From: Neocallimastix lanati (nom. inval.)
Lineage: Eukaryota > Neocallimastigomycota > Neocallimastigomycetes > Neocallimastigales > Neocallimastigaceae
DNA: 45,000 bases
Direction: 5' to 3'
Assembly (NCBI GenBank): GCA_016946835.1
Contig: JACVTC010000050.1
Location: forward strand, 977,501-1,022,500
The notes beneath the pieces were generated by a model. It ran no database searches. It worked only from the letters and a program-made list of their open reading frames with translations, and was not told the DNA's origin. Made by a program: the position numbers and the translations under genes. Positions 44,965 through 45,000 of the stretch are shown piece after piece (the stretch's first letter is position 1; the number at the start of each line of letters is the position of its first letter).

Positions 44965-45000
44965 TTGTACTTGTGAATTTTAATTTTAAATTTAATTATT

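Overview
The window is extremely AT-rich eukaryotic nuclear DNA. It has long homopolymer and AAT/TTA trinucleotide tracts, and genes split by many short introns with GTAAGT/GTATAT-type donors and TAG/AAG acceptors. The protein set (fungal-style VDAC, PEX11, proteasome beta-4, REC8 kleisin, a LtrA-like membrane protein) and the base composition suggest an early-diverging fungus. The texture most resembles anaerobic gut fungi (Neocallimastigomycota), but that assignment is inferred from composition, not proven.

Layout. Positions 1-4400 are a graveyard of broken LINE (non-LTR retrotransposon) pieces in both orientations. A VDAC/porin gene (8 exons, minus strand) lies at 5487-7301. Positions 8680-10330 hold a decayed LTR retrotransposon with a probable LTR, a polypurine tract and a gag-like remnant. 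A LtrA-like multi-pass membrane protein (6 exons, minus) lies at 11387-14117. Positions 15153-21898 hold a large 8-exon minus-strand gene for a protein of about 1929 residues: a long disordered region rich in SQ/TQ, an internal tandem repeat, and a C-terminal OB-fold block resembling vertebrate shieldin subunit 2 (SHLD2/FAM35A). Proteasome subunit beta-4 (PRE1/PSMB2, plus strand) starts 1 kb away in divergent orientation, followed by a 10-exon aspartate aminotransferase gene at 25451-28098 (plus). Positions 28100-35700 are intergenic, with a Ty3/gypsy integrase remnant and a second LINE 3' end. PEX11 (4 exons, minus) lies at 35731-37017. A 16-exon REC8-type meiotic kleisin (minus) fills 40214-44964.

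Functional themes. These are ordinary dispersed eukaryotic genes, with no sign of an operon or cluster. Two act in chromosome biology: REC8 in meiotic cohesion, and the SHLD2-like protein, likely in double-strand break processing. VDAC and PEX11 act on organelle membranes. Every multi-exon model was checked by hand: splice phases agree at every junction, and each summed coding length is divisible by three. That is the main support for the exon structures. The strongest candidate for something undescribed is the SHLD2-like gene, because shieldin is mainly known from vertebrates.
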